In this document: positions 5,851-8,099 of the stretch, one piece after another
How positions within the stretch are numbered: the stretch's first letter is position 1
Layout of the letters: each line of letters starts with the position of its first letter
Assembly (NCBI GenBank): GCA_021805405.1
Contig: JAJZFK010000039.1
Location: 1-8,099 of the forward strand
Length of the DNA stretch: 8,099 nucleotides
Source: a bacterium
GTDB taxonomy: Bacteria; Armatimonadota; Chthonomonadetes; Chthonomonadales; Chthonomonadaceae
Reading direction: 5' to 3'
The notes under the pieces: model-generated
Told to the model about the DNA's origin: nothing
Databases searched by the model: none
The model's input: the letters and a program-made list of their open reading frames with translations, nothing else
Translations under genes and position numbers: made by a program

Positions 5851-7642
5851 TCACCTCATTTCCCGCCCTCTGCTGCTCGTGTGCCGCACTTTGCAAATAC
5901 TGGTTTGTTAATGAACACCATATATTCACATCACCAAAGAGCGCTGGCGTAATATGAACGGTAAGGATCGTCTTCAGGCCCGGTGCTACTCGATGAATTT
6001 CCTGCATTCCGGCCTTTACGAATGGAAAGTCGCTGTCCTGTGGTTCATCCGTCCAGTAAACGTACGCCGTTTTAAGCCAGCCATGCTCTGCAAGGTGACT
6101 TTGCAACGCGTTACCATACTCTTTCATAAGTTGCTCGTATTCTGCGGTGCCGGCTGCATAACCCAAAAACGAGCCCTTTTGATAATGAGGATAGCTTCCG
6201 CCGCCTAGCCCGTAAAATTGAATTACAAAAGCGTTGAAACCCAACTTGTCTAGCATCTGGTGGGCAGCAATGTCGAATTGCGTAAAGTCCAGCTTCACGT
6301 GCGGGGTGCCTTTGGGGCCGTGCACAAGCGATACCGTATACGGATTCAGCGCCATGGGGTCATAAGGATCCAGCCTGTTTCGCTGGAACGCCTTCATGTA
6401 GAGATTCCAGACCCTCGTCTTATCCCGTTGCGTACTAATGTTCTGGTACTGAAAGATTGTAGAAGGTGTGATGCCAAAGCCGCTGCGCAGCGCACTTTTT
6501 AACGGCAGTGTAAAGTTCCAGACATGAAGATTTATGGGTACGGTAGAATGCCAGCTTCTACCAGTGAAGGTTATAGCGGTAGTGTAATTGCCTGCAACGG
6601 CGTGAGCGGGTACCGTAATCTGCACCCATATCGGGTTGTTCTGGTTGGCAGCCGGTTTCCATCTGCTTCTCAAAAGCGGTAGAGGATCTGGCCAGAGCCC
6701 CGCGCAGCCCGCACCATCGGTTGCCTGTGAAACCTGTACATACGCCTCACGCCTCAGCGTAACTGCATCACTTGAGATGGTATACCCATGCGGCCCCTGC
6801 AGTGGCGCAACAGCGACCTGCACAACGCCCACGGGTCGGCTGGGATGCACCACCAGTTGCACAGCGGCCCGCTCCTGTCGCGCTGCCGAAAGGTGCACTG
6901 AACTGCGCCCAGTTGGCGAGGGCCTAAACGGAGGTACTTTGTATGCGGCAGGGCACCACCAGATACCTGATGACAAATTGCTCGCCACCACGTCGCCAAA
7001 GTTCGTTGCATAATAGCTGGCATTGTGTATTTCCAACGCCCCGGCAAAGAGGCACTCATCACCACGATATGCCGAGATGCTAACCGCCTGAACACCAGGT
7101 CTACCCCACCTGCTCACGGTAAATGCACCGGACACGTGTTTTCCGTCCGTTGCTGCCGACGTAACCGTTGCCAGCTTCTCAGCCGCCTTGCCACCCTGCT
7201 GCACCACCATTTTGAAAGGAGAACCTGTAGCATTCCCCAGAGCTTCGTTCAACGAAAGCTGTAACTTGCTTAACCCGCGACCAGGTGGCTCAGGGGTGGC
7301 ATATAAGTTTGCCTTTACTCCGGCTGCCAAGGAACCGACCGTCATAAACTCCGTGGAACCAGTAGAGGTGCCTGCGCTAGATTTGAGAACAGCACTGTAC
7401 CGATAGCCACCAATCTCTATAACCCCACCAGATCCACCAGGTGACTGGCGAGCGACCAGCCTTACAAACTCATTTCGCGAAGGGAACAACGACGAAGGTA
7501 GCCTAAAGTCCATTGCACCAACACCAGCAAGGACGCCCACACGAGTCCAGTGACTGGTATCCCTGCCGGCCTCCACGAGGCACGAGCATCCGCTGTCATA
7601 AACACAACTGATTCGCACGGTCGCCGCCCGAAGTATGTGTCG
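5807..7642 (-). pseudogene. Fragment 2: central and catalytic-barrel segment of the DUF4091 protein
   Basis: The longest open segment: 603 residues if counted from a GTG at 7618, which has no Shine-Dalgarno. It holds the CVYDSGCSCLVEAGRD repeat-like motif, two or three beta-sandwich stretches, and the barrel with LDFTQFDIAAHQMLDKLGF, FVIQFYGLGGG and YWTDEPQDSDF. After GNEV it leaves the family frame and ends in the aberrant tail MVVYMHRPEGTLRG before a TGA at 5807. Confidence 0.75.
5851..5851 (-). other. Probable 1-base insertion causing the frameshift
   Basis: The minus strand reads GAG GTG A TGG TGG TAT. Dropping the single A at 5851 turns EV-MVVYMHR into EVWWYICTGPKEPY, the motif found in this family, and joins the central frame to the C-terminal frame with no residue gained or lost. 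There is no slippery heptamer here, so programmed frameshifting is not supported. Confidence 0.65.
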
Positions 7643-7645
7643 TCA
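7643..7645 (-). other. Premature in-frame TGA
   Basis: Reading CAG GTT TGA CGA CAC, the same frame continues as RHILRAATVRIS after the stop and aligns with the expected fold. This points to a single substitution, for example CGA to TGA, rather than a frame change. No downstream start has a ribosome site. Confidence 0.7.
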
Positions 7646-8099
7646 AACCTGGTGATGATAAATCACTTCGTTGTGCGGGCCGACCATCCAGCGATCTGAA
7701 TTAAAACTGGCGGTGAAGTGATAGAGCGGCCGACTGGCGGTAGTCATTCCGTTGCCAAGCGGCGCGTTGAAGACGTACCGATTGCCAGTGGTGACTTCAC
7801 CGACCCCAAGTACAACGCCTGCTCCATCGCGTGTAAGTACAGGAAGTAAGCGCGTTATCGTTACGTTGCGAAATAACACGGACCCCCTTAGCATCCACTG
7901 GCTAAGGTGCAGTGACACCGACCCCGCGGCGGGTGTCTCCAGCACGTAGCTATAGGTTTGCCAACTGGATGATGGTGCGTAGTCACGGGTGCAGAAATCT
8001 GGCCCCGCAGTAATCACTCCACCCACTGGTGTTTGCATCGCACGCGCGGAAAATTCAAATCGGTACCATGAGAGAGGCGCAAGTTTAGTAAACGGCAGT
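7643..8099 (-). pseudogene. Fragment 1: N-terminal carbohydrate-binding-like segment, ends at premature TGA
   Basis: The frame is open from the window edge (LPFTKLAPLSWYRFEFSARA...), so the ATG at 8038 is internal rather than the start. The visible part is beta-rich with a jelly-roll-like pattern: WQTYSYVLETP, VSLHLSQWMLRGSVLFRNVTI. It ends with HNEVIYHHQV just before TGA. Expression would give a truncated product lacking the catalytic region. Confidence 0.75.

Larger units (their letters stand above)
5290..8099 (-). pseudogene. DUF4091 / glycoside-hydrolase-like protein gene, broken by a nonsense codon and a frameshift; N-terminus beyond right edge
   Basis: Three minus-strand open segments read as one protein of about 936 codons. 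The order is a beta-rich N-terminal carbohydrate-binding-like region (WYRFEFSARA.. to YHHQV), a second beta-rich region (ATVRISCVYDSGCSCLVEAGRD..W), and then beta-sandwich linkers. A barrel-like domain follows, with FVIQFYGLGGG and YVYWTDEPQDSDF; the DEP is the usual candidate catalytic acid. The DUF4091 C-terminus contains WWYICTGPKEPY, FIDRPGID and WKYGVQGNLIWSVNYW. Two lesions interrupt it: an in-frame TGA at 7643-7645, with the same frame continuing on both sides, and a frameshift near 5851. Neither downstream piece has a Shine-Dalgarno before its first possible start, so separate translation is unlikely. Intact homologues are usually exported enzymes acting on polysaccharides, but the activity of most is unproven. 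The start of the gene and any signal peptide lie outside the window. Confidence 0.8.

Noticed and set aside
7643..7645. Selenocysteine at TGA
   Set aside because: No selenoprotein family is involved, the position is not a known redox site, and no SECIS-like hairpin was evident just downstream.
5290..8099. Three separate genes on the minus strand
   Set aside because: The segments continue one family protein, and the internal starts lack ribosome sites, so one broken gene is the simpler reading.

Overview
The window is a bacterial chromosome segment of moderate GC. It carries five intact or edge-truncated housekeeping and metabolic genes and one large, visibly broken carbohydrate-related gene. 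The DUF4091-type, glycoside-hydrolase-like protein at the right end, the acetyl-esterase-type hydrolase beside it and the long-insert OppC-type permease would all fit a saccharolytic bacterium such as an Armatimonadota member. That placement is an inference from gene content and is weak. No RNA gene, insertion sequence or CRISPR array was seen.

Left part, minus strand (1-1418): a CoA-binding (YccU/COG1832-type) protein is followed after only 3 nt by a DppC/OppC-type ABC permease. The permease appears to start at TTG, and its Shine-Dalgarno lies inside the last codons of the CoA-binding gene, so the two are probably translationally coupled. The permease runs off the left edge. A candidate extended -10 promoter lies in the 175-nt gap upstream. 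The next gene on the same strand is a full-length glucose-6-phosphate 1-dehydrogenase (zwf), which feeds the oxidative pentose phosphate pathway. It has its own AT-rich promoter region, shared with a divergent plus-strand gene.

Middle, plus strand (3410-5274): first a DsrE/F-like protein with an N-terminal Tat/Sec-like signal, then, after 275 nt, an alpha/beta-hydrolase of the acetyl-esterase type. The gap between them contains two hairpins whose loops are perfectly complementary over 10 nt, the most unusual non-coding signal in the window.

Right part, minus strand (5290-8099): one long gene for a DUF4091/glycoside-hydrolase-like protein enters from the right edge and converges on the esterase gene. 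It is interrupted by an in-frame TGA at 7643-7645 and by a frameshift whose most economical explanation is one extra base at about 5851. Dropping that base restores a continuous GNEVWWYICTGP motif. The gene therefore looks like a recent pseudogene, or a sequence containing errors. I found no convincing new multi-gene system here; the points worth checking are the kissing-loop candidate, the two lesions, the exported DsrE-like protein and the coupled CoA-binding/permease pair.
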